Of a stretch of DNA of 64,000 nt, positions 8,671 to 16,152 are shown one piece after another. The translations under genes and the position numbers were made by a program. Every line of letters begins with the position of its first letter. Within the stretch, counting starts at the first letter, position 1. A model generated the notes under the pieces. The model saw only the letters and a list, made by a program, of their open reading frames with translations, had not been told where the DNA came from and ran no database searches. The stretch spans positions 60,892 to 124,891 of the forward strand of contig CAZDSU010000006.1 of the NCBI GenBank assembly GCA_964508135.1, given 5' to 3'. The stretch is from UBA6168 sp964508135. Its GTDB lineage: Bacteria; Bacteroidota; Bacteroidia; Chitinophagales; Saprospiraceae.

Positions 8671-11600
8671 TTAATGTTTTTTGTTAAGCCTTGCGGTAAT
8701 GGCCTTTTTCACCTCCTCAAAGTCGTCTTTGCTGAGGAGTGATTTGGTCTTTGAGTTCATGTCCTGGAGATACCCAACCATGTCGCCAAACTTGTCCTTA
8801 ATAGTTCTTGACTTGTTGAACTCATCCAATTGCGATTTGCCAACTTGCTGCGGAAAATCCCGAACCATTTCGTTCCATTCGTTAAAGAATTCATCCCAAT
8901 AGGTGAAGAATTCCCGAAAGAATTTGGGTTTTCCAATTTCGAGGTTTTCAACCCTAACTGGCAGTATTCTCGCTGAAAACTTTTGCTTGTCAGCAAGGCT
9001 ATTTCTATGAATCTCGCACAGTTCCCACATGCAATAGGCAGAGCGCAGGTATTTGTCGCTCATGAAAACGATTATCAAATCACCCTCACCAATATCCTCC
9101 ATGAACTCGCTGATAAGGCCACCATATTCAAGGTCCATTTTGTCACGGAGGACATTGAAGCCATCCTTGACAAGTGCATCGTACATATCATTGACGATTT
9201 GCTCACGGCTCTCGCCTTGGTCATTGGGGTCGCCCCAAGCGTATGAAAAATAAATGCTTGCTGTTTTAAGTGCAGGAGGCTTTGGGTCAGGGTTATTTTC
9301 CTCGAAAGGTTTCGTTTCTATCAATGCCAATGCGGCTGCTGTGATAGTGTTCCTTTCCAGGTTCGCATCGGAGTTGCTGATGATGCCCATCATTTCCTTC
9401 CGCTCCAAGGTTGACAACCTGCTCCGTAGTTGGGTGGCATCAGCCTTAGCATGTGCATGCAATGCGGCCGTTAAATCGTTGAGCGCATCCTTTAGCCTTC
9501 CCTGGGCTATCAATTCTTGGATTGGGTTCATTTCGTTGGCTGCTTTTATTTCGGTGAAAAAATCAATATTGTCGTCCTTGAGTTCGGAAAGCAGACGCCA
9601 TTTCGCCTTTCGCCAACCAAAAGTCTCAAAGCACAAATGATTAAGGTACTTCGTGTTCTTGAGGGCATGGTTGATGGCTTCGAGCATTTGCGAAAGCTGT
9701 TCGAATAGCGGTGCTGCGTCATCGCCGTACAGGTTGATATACACCGTTTTATCCTCCCAATCTTCTGTGACTTGGGCATAGGCATTGTGTGCCGGGTCGT
9801 GAACGATGACGTTGTTCTTCCACAGCAAGTCGTTATAGACTTGGATTTGGACGGGCTGCTTGATATTGCCTTGTTGCAGGTGCTCAATCATCTCCTTTGC
9901 GCCTACCAAGGCTATGTTGCCATTGTTCAGGGCAACCATCAGCTTGTTTACCGTTCCAGCAGGAATAAATGGTTTGTAAACCAATTTCACCTGATAATCA
10001 GGTTGTTGCAAATGGTTGGGAATGATGGGCTTCTCCTCGCTCAACAGGGCCGGAATGACATACTCGATTTTGCCAAACTGGTCCTTCTGTTGGTAGCAGA
10101 GTTTGTAGGCGAGTATCAGTTCGACCAGCTTTTCCCTTTCATCTTCTGTATATCCGTCCCAAATCCGGGTGAGGTATTTAGGCTTCAAGATGCCGTTTTC
10201 GACATCCAGACTGTCGAGCACTTTGTAGATGGCGTCCTTTACCCAAATGGGGTTCAAGATGACCCAGTTGGACAACGCCTCGTTTTTGCCAAAATAAATG
10301 ACCGTCCCAATCCTGTCCAATACCTCGATCCATGTCTGGGCTTCGCTTTCTTCGAGGCCGTGTTCCCGGCAAATCAGCCAGTAATCGTCCCAGTAGATAT
10401 AGTTTTCAGCTTGCTTGTTTTCCAATTCCGTTTTTACGGCCATCCATAGTTCGGCAATGGGATAGGTGAAGACATCTCTGCTCACGTCTTTCAGCGACTG
10501 CCGGATGGCTTTTTTCAAGTCTGGCAGTTCGCCATTTTTCTTGCAACTGATTTTGACAAAAGAGTTGATGTTCGGAAAGCGGTCTTTCAGCGTTTTTTCC
10601 TCGACGAGGCCAATTTCTTCGTCAATCTTGTTCACGACGTGTATAATGGGGCTGTGTCGTTCATCCCGTTCGTCGTAGCTGTACGCATTGACCATGGAAA
10701 GCCAATAGTCGAAGCCAACATAATCGTCCTTGCCGGGCGTATCATCATGCGCCGTGACAAAAAGGTACAGTGACTTTCGGCTGCAAAACAACTGCTGCAC
10801 CTCCCGGTACTTGCCCTGCCCGCCAAAATCCCAGATATTCAATTGGAAGTCAATATTGCCGTCCAATCCGGTTTCAGCCATTTCCAACGACTCCACGGTA
10901 TAGGTGGCAATATCAAGCCCCTGCGTACGCTCATGCTTTTGTGGCAAATCGGCTTTGGGGTCAAGCAGTTTAATCCTGATAGAGCTTTTGCCCACTTCGC
11001 CATTGCCCACCAACACCATCTTCGCTTGCCGCAGGGCCACCATTTGGCTTTTCTTATTGGACAACATATAGCTTCGCAAAGAAGGCCATGAGTTGCCTTT
11101 TTCATCGCTCGCAATTAGCTCTTGCGGGATATTCAGCTCCTTGTTGTTGTGCAGGTAAAGGGTTTGCAGTTTTTCAAAGAAAAGCAGGTCGAAGGAAAGC
11201 GACTCCAGATTGTTGTTGCGCAGGTGCAAAATCTCCAGGTTCTGCTGGGGTTTTCGGAATTTGATGCCCCTCAATTTGTTGTCGTTCAAATAGAGGTAGG
11301 CCAAGTCAAAAAAGCCGCCGGGCAGCATGAAGGTCTCCAGTTCGTTTTGGCTCAAATCCAAGAAAATCAATTTGGGGCAACCACCTTGAAATTGGATGCT
11401 TTTCAGCTTGTTTTGCTGCAGGTAAGCCTTTTCCAGCATAGCGAACCCCGCCGGGAACTCCACCTCCGTCAACCCGCACTCGCTCAAGTCCAAATACTTC
11501 AACTTGGGCAGCGAAACCTCGAACCTGACCTCCGCCAAATCCTTGTTCTCGCTCAGGTTCACGTATTCCAGCGAGGCATGTTCCTCGGTAAAAACAACGT

Positions 11601-11850
11601 TGGCAAGCCCTTCCGACTCGCTGATATTTAGGGTAAGTAGCTTGCCCTTTGCGTCCACGGAGTAGCTGTTGTTGCGCTCATAGCGCACGGCGTCAGAAAG
11701 GTCGGGCAGGGGCTCTAGCCTTTCCAAGGTGTGCCCAATTTGCTTTTCGATATCTTGAATGAGTTTGGGTATCATGGTTTTGTTGTTGCTGATTTGTTGC
11801 ATAGGGTAAAGATTTGACAAATTTTCGAGAGATGGTATGTGCAACGGCAT
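8671..11850 (-). CDS. LRR-Roc-COR GTPase with effector-associated and TIR domains
   Basis: The 1059-residue protein has the following order. Leucine-rich repeats span about 70-245 (repeated LKYLDLSEC / LIFLDLSQNEL units). A Roc GTPase domain follows, with P-loop GNGEVGKSS at 282-290, WDFGGQ at 340-345 and NKID at 407-410. A COR-like region occupies about 460-620. A helical segment at about 773-845 (NPIQELIAQGRLKDALNDL) resembles effector-associated domain 11. A TIR domain lies at about 863-1000, with IYFSYAWGD and the CMWEL motif that holds the likely NADase glutamate (E943). Roco proteins are GTP-controlled dimers, and bacterial TIR domains often degrade NAD+ in anti-phage defence. The gene is probably the signalling core of an operon with the two FGE-like genes. 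Start codons at 11802 or 11775 are plausible, because 11850 abuts a hairpin repeat. Confidence 0.9.
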   Translation of the reverse strand: MPLHIPSLENLSNLYPMQQISNNKTMIPKLIQDIEKQIGHTLERLEPLPDLSDAVRYERNNSYSVDAKGKLLTLNISESEGLANVVFTEEHASLEYVNLSENKDLAEVRFEVSLPKLKYLDLSECGLTEVEFPAGFAMLEKAYLQQNKLKSIQFQGGCPKLIFLDLSQNELETFMLPGGFFDLAYLYLNDNKLRGIKFRKPQQNLEILHLRNNNLESLSFDLLFFEKLQTLYLHNNKELNIPQELIASDEKGNSWPSLRSYMLSNKKSQMVALRQAKMVLVGNGEVGKSSIRIKLLDPKADLPQKHERTQGLDIATYTVESLEMAETGLDGNIDFQLNIWDFGGQGKYREVQQLFCSRKSLYLFVTAHDDTPGKDDYVGFDYWLSMVNAYSYDERDERHSPIIHVVNKIDEEIGLVEEKTLKDRFPNINSFVKISCKKNGELPDLKKAIRQSLKDVSRDVFTYPIAELWMAVKTELENKQAENYIYWDDYWLICREHGLEESEAQTWIEVLDRIGTVIYFGKNEALSNWVILNPIWVKDAIYKVLDSLDVENGILKPKYLTRIWDGYTEDEREKLVELILAYKLCYQQKDQFGKIEYVIPALLSEEKPIIPNHLQQPDYQVKLVYKPFIPAGTVNKLMVALNNGNIALVGAKEMIEHLQQGNIKQPVQIQVYNDLLWKNNVIVHDPAHNAYAQVTEDWEDKTVYINLYGDDAAPLFEQLSQMLEAINHALKNTKYLNHLCFETFGWRKAKWRLLSELKDDNIDFFTEIKAANEMNPIQELIAQGRLKDALNDLTAALHAHAKADATQLRSRLSTLERKEMMGIISNSDANLERNTITAAALALIETKPFEENNPDPKPPALKTASIYFSYAWGDPNDQGESREQIVNDMYDALVKDGFNVLRDKMDLEYGGLISEFMEDIGEGDLIIVFMSDKYLRSAYCMWELCEIHRNSLADKQKFSARILPVRVENLEIGKPKFFREFFTYWDEFFNEWNEMVRDFPQQVGKSQLDEFNKSRTIKDKFGDMVGYLQDMNSKTKSLLSKDDFEEVKKAITARLNKKH

Positions 11851-11883
11851 AGGATTACTAAACTTTTGAAGTTTAGTAATCCT
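11851..11883. repeat. Perfect 33-base hairpin with TTG loop
   Basis: The arm AGGATTACTAAACTT and its exact complement enclose a TTG loop. The hairpin lies between FGE-like gene B and the TIR gene. The architecture is the same as at 21761-21793 and 25031-25079. It could weaken transcription into the TIR gene, or be a mobile palindromic repeat. Confidence 0.75.
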
Positions 11884-11885
11884 AC

Positions 11886-11936
11886 CCCTCCGGGAATCCT
11901 TTTTTGCTCACAGGAAAGCACGGCTGGCCGCACACC
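11886..11936 (-). other. Candidate DGR IMH region, copy B
   Basis: These 51 non-coding bases follow the stop of the gene at 11937 and match 7858-7908 at 50 of 51 positions. Similarity stops at the TTG-loop hairpin. Such conservation in untranslated DNA beside hypervariable codons is what is expected of an IMH element. Confidence 0.65.
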
Positions 11937-12740
11937 TCATTGGAGGGAGAGAGACAAGCGGAAGCCAAGGGAGTAGGCACGGAACCACGGCAAGCGGTTG
12001 ATCCGGCACGAGGGACGGCAGCCCAGAGCATCATCGAAGTAGTCGCCGCCACGGTACACCCGGTTAGCACCCCGTCCTGGCGATCCCACCCGGGCCGTGC
12101 CGTCGTCTGGCGCATTTTCATAACCGTTGTGCCAGTCGTCCTCGCACCATTCCGAGACGTTGCCGCTCATATCGAATAGGCCCAGCTCGTTGGGGAATTT
12201 CAGGCCCACGGGCTTGGTCTCGTTGTGGCTGTTGTCATTATACCAGCCCACTTCTTTTAGTTTGTTGCTGCCCGCATATTTGAAGCTCTTGCTGGTCACC
12301 AGGCCCTTTTCCGTGAAGGCGTTTCCACCCTTGGCGGCGTATTCCCATTCGGCCTCGGTGGGCAGACGAAAGCGAAAGCCCTTTGGAATAAGCTGAATGA
12401 TGTCGGGGTTGTCGTTTAATTTTTGGGCAAATGCCCGTGCCTCTTCCCAAGAAACATTCGTTTTTGGCCGAAGCCCGCCCTGAAAGCGGGAAGGCTCCGC
12501 ACCGACGGCTTCGCCACCCATGACGACGGCCCATAGCCGCTGTGTCACGGGGTATTTGGCCATGTAAAAAGCGGGGATGGTGACTTTGTGCTCGGGGCCT
12601 TCATCGCCGTGGGCATCTGGGTCGGTGGCTTTGTCGGCGCCCATCATAAAGCTGCCACCTGCGACGTAGATGGGGTCGAGGTCGGGGAAGGGGAGGTTGG
12701 AGATGTTTTGCGGGTTCATGCAGTTTTTGAATGGGGGCAA
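11937..12740 (-). CDS. FGE-sulfatase-like C-type-lectin-fold protein, putative DGR variable protein B
   Basis: The 267-residue protein is a paralogue of the one at 7909. It has VAGGSFMMGADKATDPD, HKVTIPAFYMAKYPVTQRLW, RLPTEAEWEYAAKGG, KLKEVGWYNDNSHNETKPVG, a near-identical GLKFPNELGLFDMSGNVSEW segment, and a C-terminal CRPS.......P....SLGFRLSLSLQ. The FGE catalytic cysteine pair is missing. Its C-terminal codons form the second putative variable region (11955-12062). It is the first gene of the minus-strand operon and lies 86 bases upstream of the TIR gene. A second sensor of different specificity feeding the same GTPase is the simplest reading, but this is an inference. Confidence 0.88.
   Translation of the reverse strand: MPPFKNCMNPQNISNLPFPDLDPIYVAGGSFMMGADKATDPDAHGDEGPEHKVTIPAFYMAKYPVTQRLWAVVMGGEAVGAEPSRFQGGLRPKTNVSWEEARAFAQKLNDNPDIIQLIPKGFRFRLPTEAEWEYAAKGGNAFTEKGLVTSKSFKYAGSNKLKEVGWYNDNSHNETKPVGLKFPNELGLFDMSGNVSEWCEDDWHNGYENAPDDGTARVGSPGRGANRVYRGGDYFDDALGCRPSCRINRLPWFRAYSLGFRLSLSLQ
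11955..12062 (-). other. Putative DGR variable region B
   Basis: This is the partner of 7927-8031 and is one codon longer (an extra codon just after the GG pair). The encoded tail carries different residues at nearly all scaffold-exposed sites: D-Y-F-D-D versus C-F-N-I, and CRIN-RL versus SLDY-GS. The third codon bases are kept. Confidence 0.8.
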
Positions 12741-13156
12741 GGGGTGCGTTTACCAAACTTCCAAAAGTCTGTCCATTCCCCACAGAATAAATTATTGAAA
12801 ATCAGGAGCGTAGCTCCGTTACTGTTTGTAGCATTTCCGCCAGCGCATGTTTCCAGGGGCATAGCCCCGGCACGACGGCCTCATCCGTGCCGGGGCTACG
12901 CCCCTGAAATTGGATTGCGTTTCCTCTCTACAAACCGTTTCAGGGCTATGCCCTTATTCTGTGCGTAATGGACAGGGTTCCAAAAATTTAGTAAACGCAG
13001 GCATCGCAAGCCCTTTTTAAGCGGCGTGAAAATAACAAAAACTTGCTTGGAAGCAGGGAACTGTCTCAATTATCCAACCACCCCAACTTTGATGCCCAGC
13101 AGTGGTATCATTCAATCCCCGTTTTCTGCGTACGTTTGCCCAAAACAACCCAGGTC
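12741..13156. repeat. Gene-free stretch with a cluster of GC palindromes
   Basis: This 416-base divergent intergenic region contains three repeat elements. The first, 12804-12836, is an AGGAGCGTAGCTCC palindrome with a TTTGTAGCATTT tail. The second, 12854-12906, is a long hairpin (CAGGGGCATAGCCCCGGC... with its complement). The third is a shorter CAGGGCTATGCCCT palindrome at about 12940-12953. The tail motif recurs at 34741-34752. An open frame continues upstream of 13157 to a TTG at 13043, but it is not convincing as coding sequence. Promoters for the two divergent genes must lie here; none was recognised with confidence. Confidence 0.65.
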
Positions 13157-15964
13157 GTGAAACTCATCTTCGGTCTCCAACTTGACAACCCATCACTGCC
13201 CCGGCCCGATGCCGAGGCGGGAACTCATTATGTCGGCCCAAAGGGCTTGCTGGCGCTATTGGAAACATGGTACGGCCTCGGCGGACATCCCAACGACATT
13301 GACTACCTGCGGGTGGAGCAGTACCGGCAGGCGCTGCTGCGGCACTTGGCGGAAGCTGCTGTGGCATCACCCACACCTGCGGTATTCTACCAAAAATCCT
13401 TCGAAGCAGACCCCTTCACCACCGCAGCCGAAATGCTCTCCCGCCGGGACGAACTCCTGCTCGCTGGCTGGGACTTCCAAACCAGCGAGGCAACCCCGCC
13501 CCGACTCGCTACCATCGCCGAAATCGAGGGCATTTTCCAAGACGATACCGACGGCCTCCACCTCACACCTGGCTTTGCCGACCGCTTCCATGCCGTGCTG
13601 CAAGTCCTCGATGGGCAACCCGTACCCCTCACGGAGGTTTGGGTAAATGAGCCACTGCACCTGCTGCCCCGTCATTTCCAACGGTTTTTTGAAAAATTGG
13701 GAAAAGCGGTTGGCATCAAAATCCAACAATTATCGCTGCCCAACATGCCTGACGAAGCAGCGACCGATTTGCAAAAATTCCAAAAACGATTGACCGCTAC
13801 CGAACCCTCCAAAACCAAGGAAACCCTGAAAAACGACGGCTCGCTGCTCCTGCTGCGTGCCCGCCGTGCCAGCGAAGCTGCCGCTTGGCTCGCCCAATTG
13901 GTACGGTTGAATTGGGAAATTGGGAAATTGGGAAATTGGGAAATTCAGGGTCAACCAATTCCCCAATTCCCCAATTTACTAATTCCCGAAAAATCCCGAA
14001 CCCTCGACATGGCCCTCATCCAGGAAGGCCAGCCGAGCCTCGGCATCCAATCCACTTCACTGGCCAGGCCGACCTTGCAGATTTTGAAGCTGGTGACGGC
14101 CTTCCTCTGGGAGCCGGTGAACCCTTACCATGTGCTGGAATTCGTATCGCTGTCGGTGAAGCCGCTGGCTGACGATCTGGCCACGCTCATCGCCAACCAA
14201 GTGGCAGCCATGCCGGGCTTGCAGGGCGAAGGCTGGTATGCCATGATTAACCGCTACTTCGAAGAACTCGCTGAAAATGAGCCACCTACGACGGTGAATG
14301 ACCTTCGCAGGCAGTACAATTTTTGGTTCGAGCGGCGGCGCTACGACATGGGGCGCACCGTTCCGAAGGGCGAAGTCACGGCCATTTTCGATTACCTGCG
14401 GCAATGGGCCATCAGCGCCTTCGAGGACGGTGGCGGACGCAATCACTCGCTCATCGTGCTCAGCCAACAGGCCAAGCGGGTGGCCGAACTGCTGAACGCC
14501 CTGCCGGAACAGGAACTCAGCCACCTCGAACTGGAGCGCATCGTCCGCACGATTTACGAGCCGTCGCCCGTGGTTTTTCAGCCGCAAGAGGCGGGCAGCT
14601 TGCCTTACGTGCAGCACCCAGGAGCCTTCACTGGGCAGGTCGGAGAAGTCTGGTGGTGGAACTTTGTGCAGCAGGAGCAACCACATTTTTTTTCAAAGTG
14701 GTCAAAAGGCGAGCGGGCATGGCTGGCGCAAAATGGGGTACTGCCCGACACGCCGGAGCAGGAAAACGCCCGCCAGCTTTGGCAGCAGGTGCGCCCGGTG
14801 CTGGTCGCCACTGATCGGTTGCTGCTGGTGCTGCCCGAATCCGTGGACGGCACGGCCGTGAACCCGCACCCGCTGTTCGGCGACTTGCAGGCCGCATTTT
14901 CCAACCTGGAGGACATCACCCAACAACTTGGCGGAAACGAACAGGCTTTTGCCCCACATTTTACCCTACCGAAATACGAACCCGTGCCACTGCGCCAACT
15001 GGGCCGCCCGGCAGCGTTCCTCCAAATCAACCGCCTCGGCAACATGCAGCGGGAGCGGGAGTCGCTCACCAGTTTGGAGACGCTTTTTTACTATCCGTAC
15101 CAATGGTTTTTCAGGTACAAAATCAGGCTGAACAAGTCAAGCATCCTGAGCGTGGTGCCCGACAACACGCTGATGGGCAACTTGGCGCACCGGGTTTTTG
15201 AGAAATTGCTGAAGGAAGACATCCACTCGATGACCAAGGCGGAGGTGGAAAACAGGGTGGAACAGGAAAGCCGCCGACTGCTGGCCAGGGAAGGTGCCGT
15301 GCTGTTGATGTACGGTCGGGAACCTGACCGGGTGGCGTTTGTCAACAAGCTGAAATTCGCGGCGTGGAGCCTCATCACGCACATCCGTGACAACGGCTGG
15401 CGGGTGGTGGACACGGAAAAGCAGTTGGACGGCAGGTTCCCATTGGGCGACGAAGCCAGCCCGGAGGTCAGGGGCATTGCCGACCTGGTATTGGAGCGAG
15501 CAGGCCCCACGGGGGCGAGCGAACTCGCTGTGGTTGACATCAAATGGCGGGGCAGCGGCTGGCGGGAGTCCGTCATCCGAAACGGTGAAGACCTGCAACT
15601 GGTGCTGTACGCACGCCTTGCATCGCCCGAAAACGAATGGGCGCACACGGCCTATTTCATAGTTGAAAATGGTAAAATGTTGGCCCGGAATGCACGGGCG
15701 TTTCAAAACATTTCGCCCATTTCGCCTACCGACGACCACCGGGAGGTGAGCGAGCGCATCCTCGCCCAAATGCATTCGACCTGGCGCTGGCGCATGGAGC
15801 AGTTGGCTGGCGGGCTAGTGGAGGTGCGCTGCCGCCAAACGCTGGCCGCCATTGAGGAAGCCTACGGCGATGAGCACGGTGCGGCGATGGGTGACTTGTT
15901 GGAAATGAAGGGCGAGGACGCCAAGTACGACGACTACCGGGTGCTGATAAATTTGATTGATTGA
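13157..15964 (+). CDS. AddB/RecB-like PD-(D/E)XK nuclease with degenerate helicase region
   Basis: From GTG 13157 the protein is about 935 residues. It opens MKLIFGLQLDNPSLPRPDAE and VGPKGLLALLETWYGLGG, as AddB-like proteins do. The middle shows helicase-derived segments (SEAAAWLAQLVRLNW; LGIQSTSLARPTLQILKLVT; LLWEP-like) without any Walker A P-loop, so it is not an ATPase on its own. The C-terminal 300 residues form a PD-(D/E)XK nuclease: GNLAHRVFEKLL, then GIADLVL, then AVVDIKW, with a following Gln/Tyr helix. A role in recombinational repair with an AddA-type helicase, or in defence, is possible; no such partner is adjacent. A repeat spacer lies in frame inside it (13909-13987). Confidence 0.75.
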   Translation: MKLIFGLQLDNPSLPRPDAEAGTHYVGPKGLLALLETWYGLGGHPNDIDYLRVEQYRQALLRHLAEAAVASPTPAVFYQKSFEADPFTTAAEMLSRRDELLLAGWDFQTSEATPPRLATIAEIEGIFQDDTDGLHLTPGFADRFHAVLQVLDGQPVPLTEVWVNEPLHLLPRHFQRFFEKLGKAVGIKIQQLSLPNMPDEAATDLQKFQKRLTATEPSKTKETLKNDGSLLLLRARRASEAAAWLAQLVRLNWEIGKLGNWEIQGQPIPQFPNLLIPEKSRTLDMALIQEGQPSLGIQSTSLARPTLQILKLVTAFLWEPVNPYHVLEFVSLSVKPLADDLATLIANQVAAMPGLQGEGWYAMINRYFEELAENEPPTTVNDLRRQYNFWFERRRYDMGRTVPKGEVTAIFDYLRQWAISAFEDGGGRNHSLIVLSQQAKRVAELLNALPEQELSHLELERIVRTIYEPSPVVFQPQEAGSLPYVQHPGAFTGQVGEVWWWNFVQQEQPHFFSKWSKGERAWLAQNGVLPDTPEQENARQLWQQVRPVLVATDRLLLVLPESVDGTAVNPHPLFGDLQAAFSNLEDITQQLGGNEQAFAPHFTLPKYEPVPLRQLGRPAAFLQINRLGNMQRERESLTSLETLFYYPYQWFFRYKIRLNKSSILSVVPDNTLMGNLAHRVFEKLLKEDIHSMTKAEVENRVEQESRRLLAREGAVLLMYGREPDRVAFVNKLKFAAWSLITHIRDNGWRVVDTEKQLDGRFPLGDEASPEVRGIADLVLERAGPTGASELAVVDIKWRGSGWRESVIRNGEDLQLVLYARLASPENEWAHTAYFIVENGKMLARNARAFQNISPISPTDDHREVSERILAQMHSTWRWRMEQLAGGLVEVRCRQTLAAIEEAYGDEHGAAMGDLLEMKGEDAKYDDYRVLINLID
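13909..13987. repeat. Tandem/inverted repeat inserted in frame in the AddB-like gene
   Basis: Four to five copies of TTGGGAAA are followed by the complementary word (CCAATTCCCC, three copies). This is the same type of element found between genes elsewhere, for example at 57361-57456. Here it encodes a low-complexity segment (NWEIGKLGNWEI ... PIPQFPNLLIP). It keeps the reading frame open and falls between two helicase-derived blocks. Confidence 0.8.
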
Positions 15965-15984
15965 TGGGAGGCCCTATTTTCGGA

Positions 15985-16016
15985 TTTTGATTGCTCCAAA
16001 ACTTACCTTACCTTAG
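15985..16016 (+). promoter_or_regulatory. Predicted promoter of the HYR adhesin gene
   Basis: The sequence reads TTTTG, 19 bases, then TACCTTAG, which differs from TAnnTTTG at one position. The predicted leader before ATG 16153 is about 130 bases. Confidence 0.5.
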
Positions 16017-16152
16017 CGTTACCATTTCGGACATCTTACCTAAGCCCATATTTTCCCAAGCAATAAAGAAAGTTGCTATTTTTTCCATTTACAAAATGCT
16101 GTTGGAGGCCATCTTCCATGATTTTTTATTCATCATCTAAAAACTGATAACC

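Noticed and set aside
7743..13156. A DGR reverse transcriptase or template repeat close to the variable genes
   Set aside because: No frame with RT motifs (such as a YxDD box) and no third copy of the variable segment was recognised in the window; the cassette, if any, must lie elsewhere.
13043..13156. Longer N-terminus of the AddB-like protein from TTG 13043
   Set aside because: The family start pattern begins at GTG 13157; the extra residues follow a repeat cluster and are not typical.
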